From contig NZ_LT800499.1 of the NCBI RefSeq assembly GCF_900166625.1, forward strand, positions 3,305,676 to 3,369,675: DNA of 64,000 nucleotides, read 5' to 3'. Below, in pieces: positions 50,465 through 57,477 of the stretch; the stretch's first letter is position 1; each line of letters begins with the position of its first letter. The notes under the pieces were generated by a model, which saw nothing but the letters and a program-made list of their open reading frames with translations, did not search any database and had not been told where the DNA came from. Both the position numbers and the translations under genes were made by a program. Source of the DNA: Halobacillus massiliensis (GTDB lineage: Bacteria > Bacillota > Bacilli > Bacillales > Halobacillaceae).

Positions 50465-50494
50465 GCGAGTCAGACTTCTGTCTGACTCGCTTTT
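50465..50494 (+). terminator. Terminator of the candidate RNA
   Basis: Perfect 11-bp stem GCGAGTCAGAC / GTCTGACTCGC, TTCT loop, then T4. Confidence 0.85.
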
Positions 50495-50551
50495 CGAATT
50501 TAAAAAGGCTTATTTTTAAATAACAAAAAAGCGAAAGGACTCACCTTCCGC

Positions 50552-50746
50552 TTAATTATTAATATGTTTTACTCTTCCTACCTGACCATCTTCTAATCTC
50601 ACCTTTATTCCGTGAGGGTGAAAAGATGAATTAGTCAGAATGTCTTTTACGATCCCTTTTGTTAAACGACCGCTTCTTTGATCTTTTTTTAATACAATTT
50701 CAACTTCCGCACCGGGAGTTATGTCTTTTCTGTTCTGTCCATTCAA
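50552..50746 (-). CDS. ywbE: YwbE-family protein
   Basis: 64-aa small soluble protein (DUF2196). The TTG at 50746 is preferred: an AAGGAAGGGGA ribosome site lies upstream, and known members begin at NGQNRKDI. The ATG at 50773 would put that site inside the gene and has none of its own. Conserved HPHGIKVRLEDGQVGRVKHI occupies residues ~44-63. Function unknown. Divergence or overlap with the candidate RNA: their 3' ends face each other. Confidence 0.85.
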   Translation of the reverse strand: MNGQNRKDITPGAEVEIVLKKDQRSGRLTKGIVKDILTNSSFHPHGIKVRLEDGQVGRVKHINN

Positions 50747-50823
50747 AGCAACTGTCCCCTTCCTTACCTTCATTGTAGCATTATTTCAAAATAAAAAGCA
50801 CCTCAATGGGTGCTATGTCCGGA

Positions 50824-51282
50824 TTATTCGTTAAAAGATTTCTGTTTTTGTACACTGCCGTCTTTTTTATGGATAATCACCTTGGTTCCCTTGTTCTTAG
50901 CGATTTCCTCTGCACGTTCCACAGCATCCTGCTTGTTATCATAAACGTTAGACGGCCTTTTAGCATCCTCTGTCTGCACTGCCCATCCATCTTCATGACT
51001 GACAACATGTTCCCCTTTATCCATAAGTTCAGGGCGGCTTGAGTCTTCTTCTTCTTTATCTCTTTTCTTCAGCTGCTTATCTGACATATTCCTAACTTGA
51101 TCAATCTCACTTTTGCTTGCGTTGTCATACCATTCCTTGGCCTGTTCGGTTGCAATTGGAATAGCTCTTCCTTCGTCATATCCTTCGTCAATCATGGCAT
51201 TAGCAATATCTATCGCTTTCTTTCTGACTGTCGTATCGAGATTCTTTAAAGAGCTCGGATAATCGTTTGTATCCCAAGGCAT
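50824..51282 (-). CDS. ydaT: YdaT-like DUF2188 stress protein
   Basis: 152 aa. The ATG at 51282 follows AAAGGAGTG. The N-terminal half MPWDTNDYPSSLKNL and AIPIATEQAKEWYDN is a ChaB-like small helical domain. The C-terminal half (residues ~88-150, HVVSHEDGWAVQ to VIIHKKDGSVQKQKSF) is DUF2188. Both length and order match B. subtilis YdaT (about 150 aa), a SigmaB-dependent general stress protein. No clear SigmaB promoter was found here. A short hairpin AGCACC/GGGTGCT lies just after the stop. Confidence 0.8.
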   Translation of the reverse strand: MPWDTNDYPSSLKNLDTTVRKKAIDIANAMIDEGYDEGRAIPIATEQAKEWYDNASKSEIDQVRNMSDKQLKKRDKEEEDSSRPELMDKGEHVVSHEDGWAVQTEDAKRPSNVYDNKQDAVERAEEIAKNKGTKVIIHKKDGSVQKQKSFNE

Positions 51283-51409
51283 ATATAATACACTCCTTTT
51301 TCCAAAGTTTCTCATTCTATTCCTCTTTTAGCATTTTTTAAAACAAAAATCTGTAATCAAAAAGTAAAAGTATCACAATTTTAATTTTTTTTGATTTTTT
51401 GCATCTAAA

Positions 51410-51427
51410 TGTTAGAAAAACATTACG
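51410..51427 (+). promoter_or_regulatory. Imperfect GlnR/TnrA-like site
   Basis: TGTTAGAAAAACATTACG, close to TGTNAN7TNACA but with one extra base in the spacer. Confidence 0.4.
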
Positions 51428-51432
51428 TAATG

Positions 51433-51449
51433 TGTTACTATTTCTAACA
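51433..51449 (+). promoter_or_regulatory. GlnR/TnrA box upstream of glnA
   Basis: TGTTACTATTTCTAACA fits TGTNAN7TNACA exactly, 52 bp before the glnA start. It indicates nitrogen control. Confidence 0.75.
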
Positions 51450-51500
51450 TAAGATATTTCGAGAGATAATCTCAATATATAAAAAGGTGAGGAGAAAAGT

Positions 51501-52811
51501 ATGACTTACACGAAACAATCAATTTTAGACGCTGTAAAAGAAAAACAAGTGGAATTTATCCGCTTGGAATTCACAGACATGATGGGAGATACGAAAAACG
51601 TAGAACTTCCAATTGAGGAAATTGAAATGGTTCTCGACAACGAAGCAATGTTCGACAGTTCATCGATTTCCGGTTTTTCAGATATTCAGGAAAGTGATAT
51701 GTATTTATACCCTGATTTAGATACTTTCCTGATCCTGCCTCAAGAGATGGATGAAGATCCCATCGCCCGTTTCATCTGTGATATCTATACTCCTGATGGA
51801 GAACCCTTCGAAGGAGATCCTCGTTACATTTTGAAAAGAGCTATGGAACAAGCCCATGAAATGGGATATACAGTAAATGTAGGACCTGAGCCTGAATTCT
51901 TTCTTTTTAAACTAAATGAGGAAGGCTATCCTATCCGTAAAATGAATGACCGTGCCGGTTACTTCGATGCTTCTCCAAAAGATAAAGGAGATAATGTTCG
52001 CCGGGATATCGTTCGCACACTTAAAAAGATTGGTTTTGAAATGGAGGCTTCCCACCACGAAGTGGCTAAAGGCCAACATGAAATTAACTTCCGTTTTGAT
52101 AAGTTAATTAAAACGGCTGATAACATCCAGACATTTAAAAATGTAGTTAAAGACGTAGCTACTAATCATAATTACCACGCGACCTTTATGCCGAAACCAG
52201 TTTATGCAGAAAACGGCTCCGGTATGCACTGCCACCTTTCCCTGTTTAAGGATGGAGACAGCGCTTTTTATGACAACGGTTCAGATGATGAGATTTCACA
52301 GACTATGAAGTATTTCATGGGTGGTATCTTGAAACATGCGAACGGAATCGCTGCAATTACGAATCCAAATGTTAATTCATATAAGCGCCTAGTCCCTGGC
52401 TATGAAGCCCCTGTAAGTGTCGCATGGTCTCACTCTAACCGAAGCTGTATGATCCGGGTACCGACTACACGTGGACTTGGAACCCGTTTTGAAGTGCGAA
52501 ATCCAGATCCGACAGCAAACCCTTATTTAGCATTAGCCGTTCTTATTCAGGCTGGTCTTGAAGGGATTCAGGAAAAAATTGATCCAGGTGAAGCTGAAGC
52601 ACGTAACCTGTATGAAGTTGAGGATGAAAGCATTCCTACACTTCCCACAAACTTAAAAGAAGCACTTGAGTCTCTTAAGAAAGACAACCTGCTTCTTGAA
52701 GCCCTTGGCGATCATACCTCCAAAATATTTATTGAGGAAAAAGAATCCGAGTGGACAGAGTATTCCCTGCAGGTAAGCAGCTGGGAGCTTGAACATTATA
52801 TGAGTAAGTAA
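51501..52811 (+). CDS. glnA: Type I glutamine synthetase, solitary second-type (GlnA2-like)
   Basis: Makes glutamine from glutamate, ammonia and ATP; 436 aa dodecamer-type GSI. Active-site segments: GPEPEFFLF near residue 129, GQHEINFRF near 191, NGSGMHCHLS near 236, NSYKRLVPGYEAP near 292, and RNPDPTANPYLALA near 337. Near residue 55 the usual DGSSIEGFVRIEES reads DSSSISGFSDIQES: the position of B. subtilis Arg62, needed for feedback inhibition by glutamine, is Asp61 here. No glnR gene precedes it. Halobacillus halophilus has such a second enzyme (GlnA2) linked to chloride-dependent glutamine/glutamate osmolyte synthesis; equivalence is inference. GGTGAGGAG precedes the ATG. Confidence 0.92.
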   Translation: MTYTKQSILDAVKEKQVEFIRLEFTDMMGDTKNVELPIEEIEMVLDNEAMFDSSSISGFSDIQESDMYLYPDLDTFLILPQEMDEDPIARFICDIYTPDGEPFEGDPRYILKRAMEQAHEMGYTVNVGPEPEFFLFKLNEEGYPIRKMNDRAGYFDASPKDKGDNVRRDIVRTLKKIGFEMEASHHEVAKGQHEINFRFDKLIKTADNIQTFKNVVKDVATNHNYHATFMPKPVYAENGSGMHCHLSLFKDGDSAFYDNGSDDEISQTMKYFMGGILKHANGIAAITNPNVNSYKRLVPGYEAPVSVAWSHSNRSCMIRVPTTRGLGTRFEVRNPDPTANPYLALAVLIQAGLEGIQEKIDPGEAEARNLYEVEDESIPTLPTNLKEALESLKKDNLLLEALGDHTSKIFIEEKESEWTEYSLQVSSWELEHYMSK

Positions 52812-52814
52812 TCG

Positions 52815-52847
52815 AAAAAACCCTGCTGAACATTCAGCAGGGTTTTT
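52815..52847. terminator. Bidirectional terminator after glnA
   Basis: AAACCCTGCTGAA / TTCAGCAGGGTTT stem with a CAT loop; also placed to stop the convergent coiled-coil gene. Confidence 0.88.
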
Positions 52848-52849
52848 AA

Positions 52850-53821
52850 TTAATCTTTACCTTCTATGAAGTTCTGTTTCTTTATGTCTTTTTCCATTTC
52901 GTTAATCTCTTCTGTAATTTCATCTAGTTTCTCTTCAATGACGTTCATAAACAACAGCCGGGAATCCAGGTCTTCTTCTTCAAATTCCAACGACTGCCCG
53001 AGAATCTCCTTCACCTGCTTCTCCAGCTCTTCAACAAGCTCTAACGTCTGTTGATCCTCTCCTCCCAATTGATCAATTTCCTTATTCAGTTCTTTTATTC
53101 TGTTATTTAAGTTAGTGTTTTCTGCCTGAAGGTCTTTCTTGTCTTTCGATAGCTTCGTAATTTTTTGTTTTAATGATTTTTCGTTATCTTTCGCTTTCTG
53201 CACAGATTCTTTATACTCGTTTATCGTTTCATTCTTTTGTGCAGTTTCTGTAGAATAAGCCTCTTCTTTTTCTTTTAATTTCAACTGCAGCTCTTCTAAA
53301 CTGCTTTCATATTCTTTCTCTTTTTCCTTCGCCTTTGAAACACTCAGTTTCAGCGCCTGAATTTCCCTCTTCTTTTCTTCATGGTCCTTTTGCAGATTTA
53401 CGTAGCTCGCCTGCAGCAATGCCATATCATGCTGCTGCTGGGAAAGGCGCTGACGATTTGTCTTAAGATCACCTTCTAATGTTTTAACTTCATTAGCCAG
53501 CGACTGCTTTTGTTGGAGAAGACTCGAATTTTTACCTCGCAAGGCTGAAGCTTCTTCAGACAGTGTTTGATATTTGTTCTTAGAATCTGCCAGTTCACTT
53601 TCAGAAAGACGGAGTTTCTCGCCAAATTCTCCTTTAACGGTCTGGACTTGTGAATTTAAGTCCTGCCGTTCATCGAGCAGACGTTCATTATCTTTCTTTA
53701 GTTTCTCAAGCAAAGAATAATGGTAGTTATCCTGGTAGTCCTTCACTTTCTCTTTATATTTGTCTAACTCGGCTTTAAAATAAATTAATTTTTGCTGTAA
53801 TTGAATAGGGTCACTTCTCAA
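52850..53821 (-). CDS. Long coiled-coil protein of unknown function
   Basis: 323 aa, almost wholly charged alpha-helix from residue ~10 to ~260 with heptad patterning (for example LKEKEEAYSTETAQKNETI), followed by an acidic C-terminal part (SLEFEEEDLDSRLLFMNVIE). No signal peptide, Cys or membrane span. Start TTG 53821 with AGGAGG 9 nt upstream; upstream residues in the same frame include the ribosome site itself. Last of three same-strand genes behind a SigmaE-like promoter, so a spore coat or mother-cell structural role is inferred. Confidence 0.7.
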   Translation of the reverse strand: MRSDPIQLQQKLIYFKAELDKYKEKVKDYQDNYHYSLLEKLKKDNERLLDERQDLNSQVQTVKGEFGEKLRLSESELADSKNKYQTLSEEASALRGKNSSLLQQKQSLANEVKTLEGDLKTNRQRLSQQQHDMALLQASYVNLQKDHEEKKREIQALKLSVSKAKEKEKEYESSLEELQLKLKEKEEAYSTETAQKNETINEYKESVQKAKDNEKSLKQKITKLSKDKKDLQAENTNLNNRIKELNKEIDQLGGEDQQTLELVEELEKQVKEILGQSLEFEEEDLDSRLLFMNVIEEKLDEITEEINEMEKDIKKQNFIEGKD

Positions 53822-53875
53822 CTTCAATAACCTCCTATTAACCTTAAAGGTGTTTTTCACCATTTTATTTGCATT

Positions 53876-54178
53876 CTATTTTTTAAGAAGTGAAATTACT
53901 TCATCAAAATTCTTTTGATCCTCAGCTAGTAAATTGTCTAATTCCGTAAGCAGTGGTTCAGCATGAATGGTTTCCTTGTGTTCTTTTTCATCTGCCATGT
54001 ATTTCTCCCAGTGCATAAGAAAATAAAGCATAAGCATGTTTAAAAGCTGATTATCAAGGAAGGCAAAGCTTTTTCCCTTCGACCTTTTTTCGTCTTGTAC
54101 TTCATCCGTTAATAGGTCCCTCATAAATTGTCTAAGAAGCTGTTTCCCTAAGAGATCTTCCTCATGATTCCTCTTCAT
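53876..54178 (-). CDS. 100-aa helical protein, unknown
   Basis: No recognised domain. Mostly helical, with a hydrophobic middle LLNMLMLYFLMHWEKYM (residues ~45-61) that is amphipathic rather than a clear membrane span, flanked by charged stretches. GGGGGA precedes the ATG. It overlaps the end of the upstream gene by 17 bp, and the next gene follows after 54 bp, so it is the middle of a three-gene unit. Confidence 0.65.
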   Translation of the reverse strand: MKRNHEEDLLGKQLLRQFMRDLLTDEVQDEKRSKGKSFAFLDNQLLNMLMLYFLMHWEKYMADEKEHKETIHAEPLLTELDNLLAEDQKNFDEVISLLKK

Positions 54179-54749
54179 TTTTTTCCCCCTGTTCAGGCAC
54201 AGTGCCGCTTAAACTGATTGTATTAAGCGCTGCCATTCCTTCATTAAATTCGTCGCAATAACCAAACCCATTTACCTGCCCTGAATAGGACTCCTTGGGC
54301 AGCCACTTTAGCTGAAAACTTGGGAAAGTAAGCTTTTGATTAGGCTCCACGGTCTGTTGTTTTAAAGGCTTTAACCATATTTCTTCTTTATTAGATGGCT
54401 CGTTTATCCTTTCCCAGTCGACAGAAAGGTTTTTTGAAACCGTCATGCCTTTATTCACGTACTTGCCAGAGAATTCAAATGGTGCTTCTTTGGACAGCTG
54501 AATACATATGCAGGGATTCGTAATAGGAGCAGTGCCACTGTTTAAAAGATGAAAAGAACCAATGCACAGATTTTCACTTTTAAGACCGTGAGCGAGGTTC
54601 AGGGAATATGTAAAATAACAGATAAATTGGCTGGATTTTTCCGTTTTTTCAGATGAAATGAGTTCTTTTAAAGTATTACAATAGGACTGATTCTGCTGTT
54701 TAATTTCCAATATTTTCGCCCGTAGTACCTGAATCTCACTGTTTGCCAT
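54162..54749 (-). CDS. 195-aa protein, first gene of the minus arm, unknown
   Basis: A short coiled coil (residues 1-32) is followed by a beta-rich domain with four or five cysteines (CYFTYSLNLAHG, ENLCIGSFHLLNSG, NPCICIQLS, GFGYCDEF). The segment SFHLLNSGTAPITNPCICIQ recalls an immunoglobulin-like or C2-like sheet, but I recognise no family. AAGGGGTGGG precedes the ATG by 3 nt. A candidate SigmaE promoter lies 34-63 bp upstream. Confidence 0.65.
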   Translation of the reverse strand: MANSEIQVLRAKILEIKQQNQSYCNTLKELISSEKTEKSSQFICYFTYSLNLAHGLKSENLCIGSFHLLNSGTAPITNPCICIQLSKEAPFEFSGKYVNKGMTVSKNLSVDWERINEPSNKEEIWLKPLKQQTVEPNQKLTFPSFQLKWLPKESYSGQVNGFGYCDEFNEGMAALNTISLSGTVPEQGEKNEEES

Positions 54750-54782
54750 AATCCCACCCCTTTGCAGAGCATTTCTACCTTC

Positions 54783-54812
54783 ATCTTATGATTGACACTT
54801 TAGCAATATCAC
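54783..54812 (-). promoter_or_regulatory. SigmaE-like promoter of the minus-strand cluster arm
   Basis: Minus strand: GTGATATT, 14 nt, CATAAGAT. SigmaE consensus is about GKMATATT-N13/14-CATACAMT. The predicted start is about 27 nt before the ATG. Confidence 0.5.
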
Positions 54813-54840
54813 CCACTTCTTTATCCTCTCTTACTCTTAA

Positions 54841-54869
54841 CTTATATTTTCACAAAACAAGCATATGGT
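54841..54869 (+). promoter_or_regulatory. SigmaE-like promoter of the plus-strand cluster arm
   Basis: CTTATATT, 13 nt, CATATGGT: ATATT and CATANNNT agree with the SigmaE consensus. The predicted start is about 45 nt before the ATG at 54922. Confidence 0.45.
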
Positions 54870-54921
54870 GTTACTAACCAATAAATTTGCGACGTGACTT
54901 ATTTAAGGAGGACATAATAAT

Positions 54922-55773
54922 ATGAACAAAAAGAAACCTAACAACGTTGATGAAATGGATCGTCTCAAACAGCGTATTGATGCTTATAAAGAATTGATAG
55001 ATAAAACAAAAACGGAGCATATGGCAGCCTCCTCTATTAAAGAGGACATGCAGGCATTCAAATTAAAATTTGGAGAAATGGAACAAAATATGGCTCATGT
55101 CGAACATGCAGTTTCTCAATTGAGAGAGGATATCTACGAAGTAATGAAGAATATAACACAGCCTCAGCATCAGGAGGTTTTAGACAAGATCAATAAGTTA
55201 ATGGAATTGCAGCAGGAAGTATCGATAAAGAACCTGAACCAAGCCTCCTTGCCTTCCCAGGAAAGCCCGCCGGAAGAGCAGCCGAAGAAAGCCGTGCCAA
55301 GTCAGACGAACTTTAGACAAATTCAAAATATGATGAAAACGTCTAATAACATCACCAGTCAGGATTTTTCAGGGGGGACCATGCCGTCTTCTCGTTCTTT
55401 TCCAAAAGCAGGTGATTCATCAAGAACCCATCACAGCCAATACCCAAACATGCCACAAAAAAACAGTGGAAGTATGCCTTTTAGAAATCAACTGAACTCT
55501 TCTATTCATAATCAATCACCTTATTCCAGCCATCATTCAAAACAACAAAATTTTGAACTTAACCAATTTAACAAGCAAAAATTCAATCAATCACCCATTC
55601 AAAAGAAACATCAGATCGACCGCCGGAAACCACAACCAAAGAAGGAAAACGAAACGAGAATGAATAACCCGGAGAGTGATGAAAATGAAACCGAGAGGCC
55701 GGCAAAGTCGGCAACATCTATGTTCCTGTCCTTTTTTCAGAAGAAAAATCGAAGAGTAAGAAGACGGACATGA
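54922..55773 (+). CDS. Coiled-coil, Asn/Gln/Ser/His-rich protein with basic tail
   Basis: 283 aa. Residues ~10-100 are a charged coiled coil. Residues ~105-240 are low complexity, rich in Ser, Gln, Asn, His, Pro and Phe (SSIHNQSPYSSHHSKQQNF). The end is strongly basic (FFQKKNRRVRRRT). This looks like a spore coat or crust assembly protein, but I recognise no named family. AAGGAGGAC lies 12 nt before the ATG. First gene of the plus arm; its stop overlaps the JAMM gene by 4 bp (ATGA). Confidence 0.65.
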   Translation: MNKKKPNNVDEMDRLKQRIDAYKELIDKTKTEHMAASSIKEDMQAFKLKFGEMEQNMAHVEHAVSQLREDIYEVMKNITQPQHQEVLDKINKLMELQQEVSIKNLNQASLPSQESPPEEQPKKAVPSQTNFRQIQNMMKTSNNITSQDFSGGTMPSSRSFPKAGDSSRTHHSQYPNMPQKNSGSMPFRNQLNSSIHNQSPYSSHHSKQQNFELNQFNKQKFNQSPIQKKHQIDRRKPQPKKENETRMNNPESDENETERPAKSATSMFLSFFQKKNRRVRRRT

Positions 55774-56177
55774 ATCAACTGGTCATGTCTCCTGACCTGT
55801 ATAACAGACTTATTGAATATGGAAGCCAAGAGCTTCCCTATGAATCATGTGGGCTTTTGTGCGGGAATGGTAATAAAGTCAGCAGTATTTTCCATTTAGG
55901 CAATGAGATCAAATCTACACACCGTTTTTACATTAGTCCATCCACTCTTGAATCTTCACTTGCTCAAATCGGCAAACGCGATGAAACCGTCCTGGCCATT
56001 TATCACACTCATCCTACTTCATCTCCTACCCCTTCCCGTGAAGATGTAAAGAGCCATGTGGATCCTGAGATTAAAATGGTCATTATCTCTTTTAAGAAAG
56101 AACCACCTGAGGTCAGCTGCTTTCAGATTTATGAACACGGGTATATATCTTTTCCACTTGATATTAAAACACTTTAG
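55770..56177 (+). CDS. JAMM/MPN-family (M67) metallopeptidase
   Basis: 135 aa, one JAB/MPN domain. The zinc motif is complete: catalytic Glu in YESCGLLCG near residues 26-34, and HTHP-x-S-x7-D as YHTHPTSSPTPSREDV near 87-102. Bacterial relatives cut isopeptide or C-terminal bonds of ubiquitin-like or sulfur-carrier proteins, or protein crosslinks. No ThiS/MoaD-like partner gene is near. It is translationally coupled to the low-complexity gene, so that protein or its crosslinked form is a possible substrate (inference). Confidence 0.8.
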   Translation: MNQLVMSPDLYNRLIEYGSQELPYESCGLLCGNGNKVSSIFHLGNEIKSTHRFYISPSTLESSLAQIGKRDETVLAIYHTHPTSSPTPSREDVKSHVDPEIKMVIISFKKEPPEVSCFQIYEHGYISFPLDIKTL

Positions 56178-56237
56178 CCCGCTCATTTTGCAAGAAAGGG
56201 ACTATAATATACCAATAAGTGAAAGGAGTTGGTTGTC

Positions 56238-56396
56238 CTGAAAGCAAGAAGAGTTGCTCGAAAATCTGTTCATAATGTTCAAAAACAGCCTTCAGAACCA
56301 CCTAGGGTTATTAATACATCCTCTTCAAAAAAAGCGAAGTTAACCGGTTATAAAATAGGCGGTTGCTGTGGGAAGAAAAAACCTCTTAAACCTTAA
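56238..56396 (+). CDS. 52-aa basic peptide with GGCCGKKK motif, CTG start
   Basis: The frame from CTG 56238 to TAA 56394-56396 encodes a peptide opening KARRVARKSVHNVQKQ and closing TGYKIGGCCGKKKPLKP, rich in Lys and Arg with a vicinal Cys pair. AAAGGAG at 56222-56228 is 9 nt before CTG; the only other in-frame start, TTG 56229, touches that site. A TATAAT-like box lies about 35 nt upstream and a strong terminator follows. Unrecognised; possibly a spore-associated peptide like its neighbours. Confidence 0.5.
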   Translation: MKARRVARKSVHNVQKQPSEPPRVINTSSSKKAKLTGYKIGGCCGKKKPLKP

Positions 56397-56405
56397 ATAA
56401 AATAT

Positions 56406-56432
56406 AAAAACCGCCTATTCGGCGGTTTTTTT
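56406..56432. terminator. Bidirectional terminator after the small basic peptide
   Basis: AACCGCC / GGCGGTT stem, TATTC loop, T7. It can also stop the convergent degradation operon. Confidence 0.8.
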
Positions 56433-56496
56433 ATATGAAGTAATCTGTAACTCCCCTCAGGCAAAAAGCACGGATTTATTTAAAACATTTCGCACT

Positions 56497-57471
56497 CTAA
56501 GGCTTCAAAATTATTTTTCCTTTCGTCTTCCTGCCCTGGAGAAGCTCATGTACCAGTGCCGCATCTTCCAGTGGATATGTTCCACCAAGTGTTAATTTTA
56601 GTTTATTTTCCATAACTAGCTGGAGAATTTCCTTTAAACTTTGTTGAAAAAGCTCTTGCTTTTTCATAATTTGCGGAAGGAAAAAGCCGATGACAGACAA
56701 ATTACGATTCATCAATCCAGACGGGTGCATTACAGCTTGCTCACCGCTTGCGGCTCCATATACGACTACTCTCCCGAATGACCGCATACATTTTACTGTC
56801 TCCGTAAATATGTCTCCACCTGCCATCTCTAAAGCCACATCAACACCTTTTCCGCCGGTTTCTTCCATTACTTCTTCCCGCCAGTTTGGTTTTGTATAAT
56901 TTACGAGTACATCTGCTCCTAACTCCTGGGCCATCGAGAGTTTTTCTTCTGTACTCGCTGTTGCAATTACTTTGCCTGCATGAAAATGTTTAGCCAGTTG
57001 AACAGCTAATGAACCCACCCCGCCAGCAGCAGCGTGAACAAGTACGGTCTCTCCTTCAGAAAGCCTGCCCATAGTTTTTAAAATATGATAGGCCGTCAGT
57101 CCCTGTAGAGGAAGTGCTGCGGCATGTTCATCACTTACACCTTCAGGAATGGGAATGAGGCTCCTTGAATCCGCTGCTGCATATTCCGCATAGCCTCCTG
57201 AGGAGATTAGCGTAACGACACGGTCCCCTTTTGCAAATCCTTTTACTTTTTCTCCTATGTTTTCAATTACACCGGCCACCTCTGCGCCAGGTATAAAGGG
57301 AAGCGGGGTCGGAATGACATATGCTCCTTCTCTCCTTGCTGTATCTGCATAGTTCACCCCAATGGCCGTAACCCGCAGCAAAACTTCATGACCGTCAGGG
57401 GCCGGCTGCTCCATATCGGTGTATTCTAAAACTTCAGGGGCTCCAAATTTCTTAAATTGAACAGCTTTCAT
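56497..57471 (-). CDS. Zinc-independent quinone oxidoreductase (MDR family)
   Basis: 324 aa. The GroES-like half contains VTAIGVNYADTARREGAY near residues 33-50 and PGAEVAGVIENIG near 60. The NADPH site VHAAAGGVGSLAVQLAKHF is near 144-162, the quinone-oxidoreductase signature. No zinc Cys cluster. GGGAGG lies 8 nt before the ATG. Last gene of the degradation operon, 6 bp after the enoyl-CoA hydratase. It may reduce a quinone or an enone intermediate. Confidence 0.87.
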   Translation of the reverse strand: MKAVQFKKFGAPEVLEYTDMEQPAPDGHEVLLRVTAIGVNYADTARREGAYVIPTPLPFIPGAEVAGVIENIGEKVKGFAKGDRVVTLISSGGYAEYAAADSRSLIPIPEGVSDEHAAALPLQGLTAYHILKTMGRLSEGETVLVHAAAGGVGSLAVQLAKHFHAGKVIATASTEEKLSMAQELGADVLVNYTKPNWREEVMEETGGKGVDVALEMAGGDIFTETVKCMRSFGRVVVYGAASGEQAVMHPSGLMNRNLSVIGFFLPQIMKKQELFQQSLKEILQLVMENKLKLTLGGTYPLEDAALVHELLQGRKTKGKIILKP

Positions 57472-57477
57472 AAAGAA

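Larger units (their letters stand above)
50204..50494 (+). ncRNA. Candidate structured RNA, about 290 nt, unrecognised
   Basis: Between a strong promoter and a strong terminator there is no long frame, but pairing is extensive. 5' domain: TTTCATT (50199-50205, its first bases just upstream of the inferred start) with AATGAAA (50240-50246), enclosing ACCTTC/GAAGGT. Central domain: TTTTATC-AC-AACTTAA (50279-50294) with TTAAGTTGATAAAA (50352-50365), enclosing hairpins CAGCT/AGCTG (50306-50319) and GCAAT/ATTGC (50327-50346). 3' domain: TTTATC (50380-50385) with GATAAA (50418-50423), enclosing ACAGG/CCTGT. It does not look like tmRNA, RNase P, 6S, SRP RNA, T-box or riboswitch classes I know. A 39-codon frame lies inside it. 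Confidence 0.55.

Noticed and set aside
50204-50494. T-box, tmRNA, SRP RNA, 6S RNA or RNase P RNA
   Set aside because: Hallmark sequences of each are missing and the neighbouring genes do not fit a cis-acting leader.
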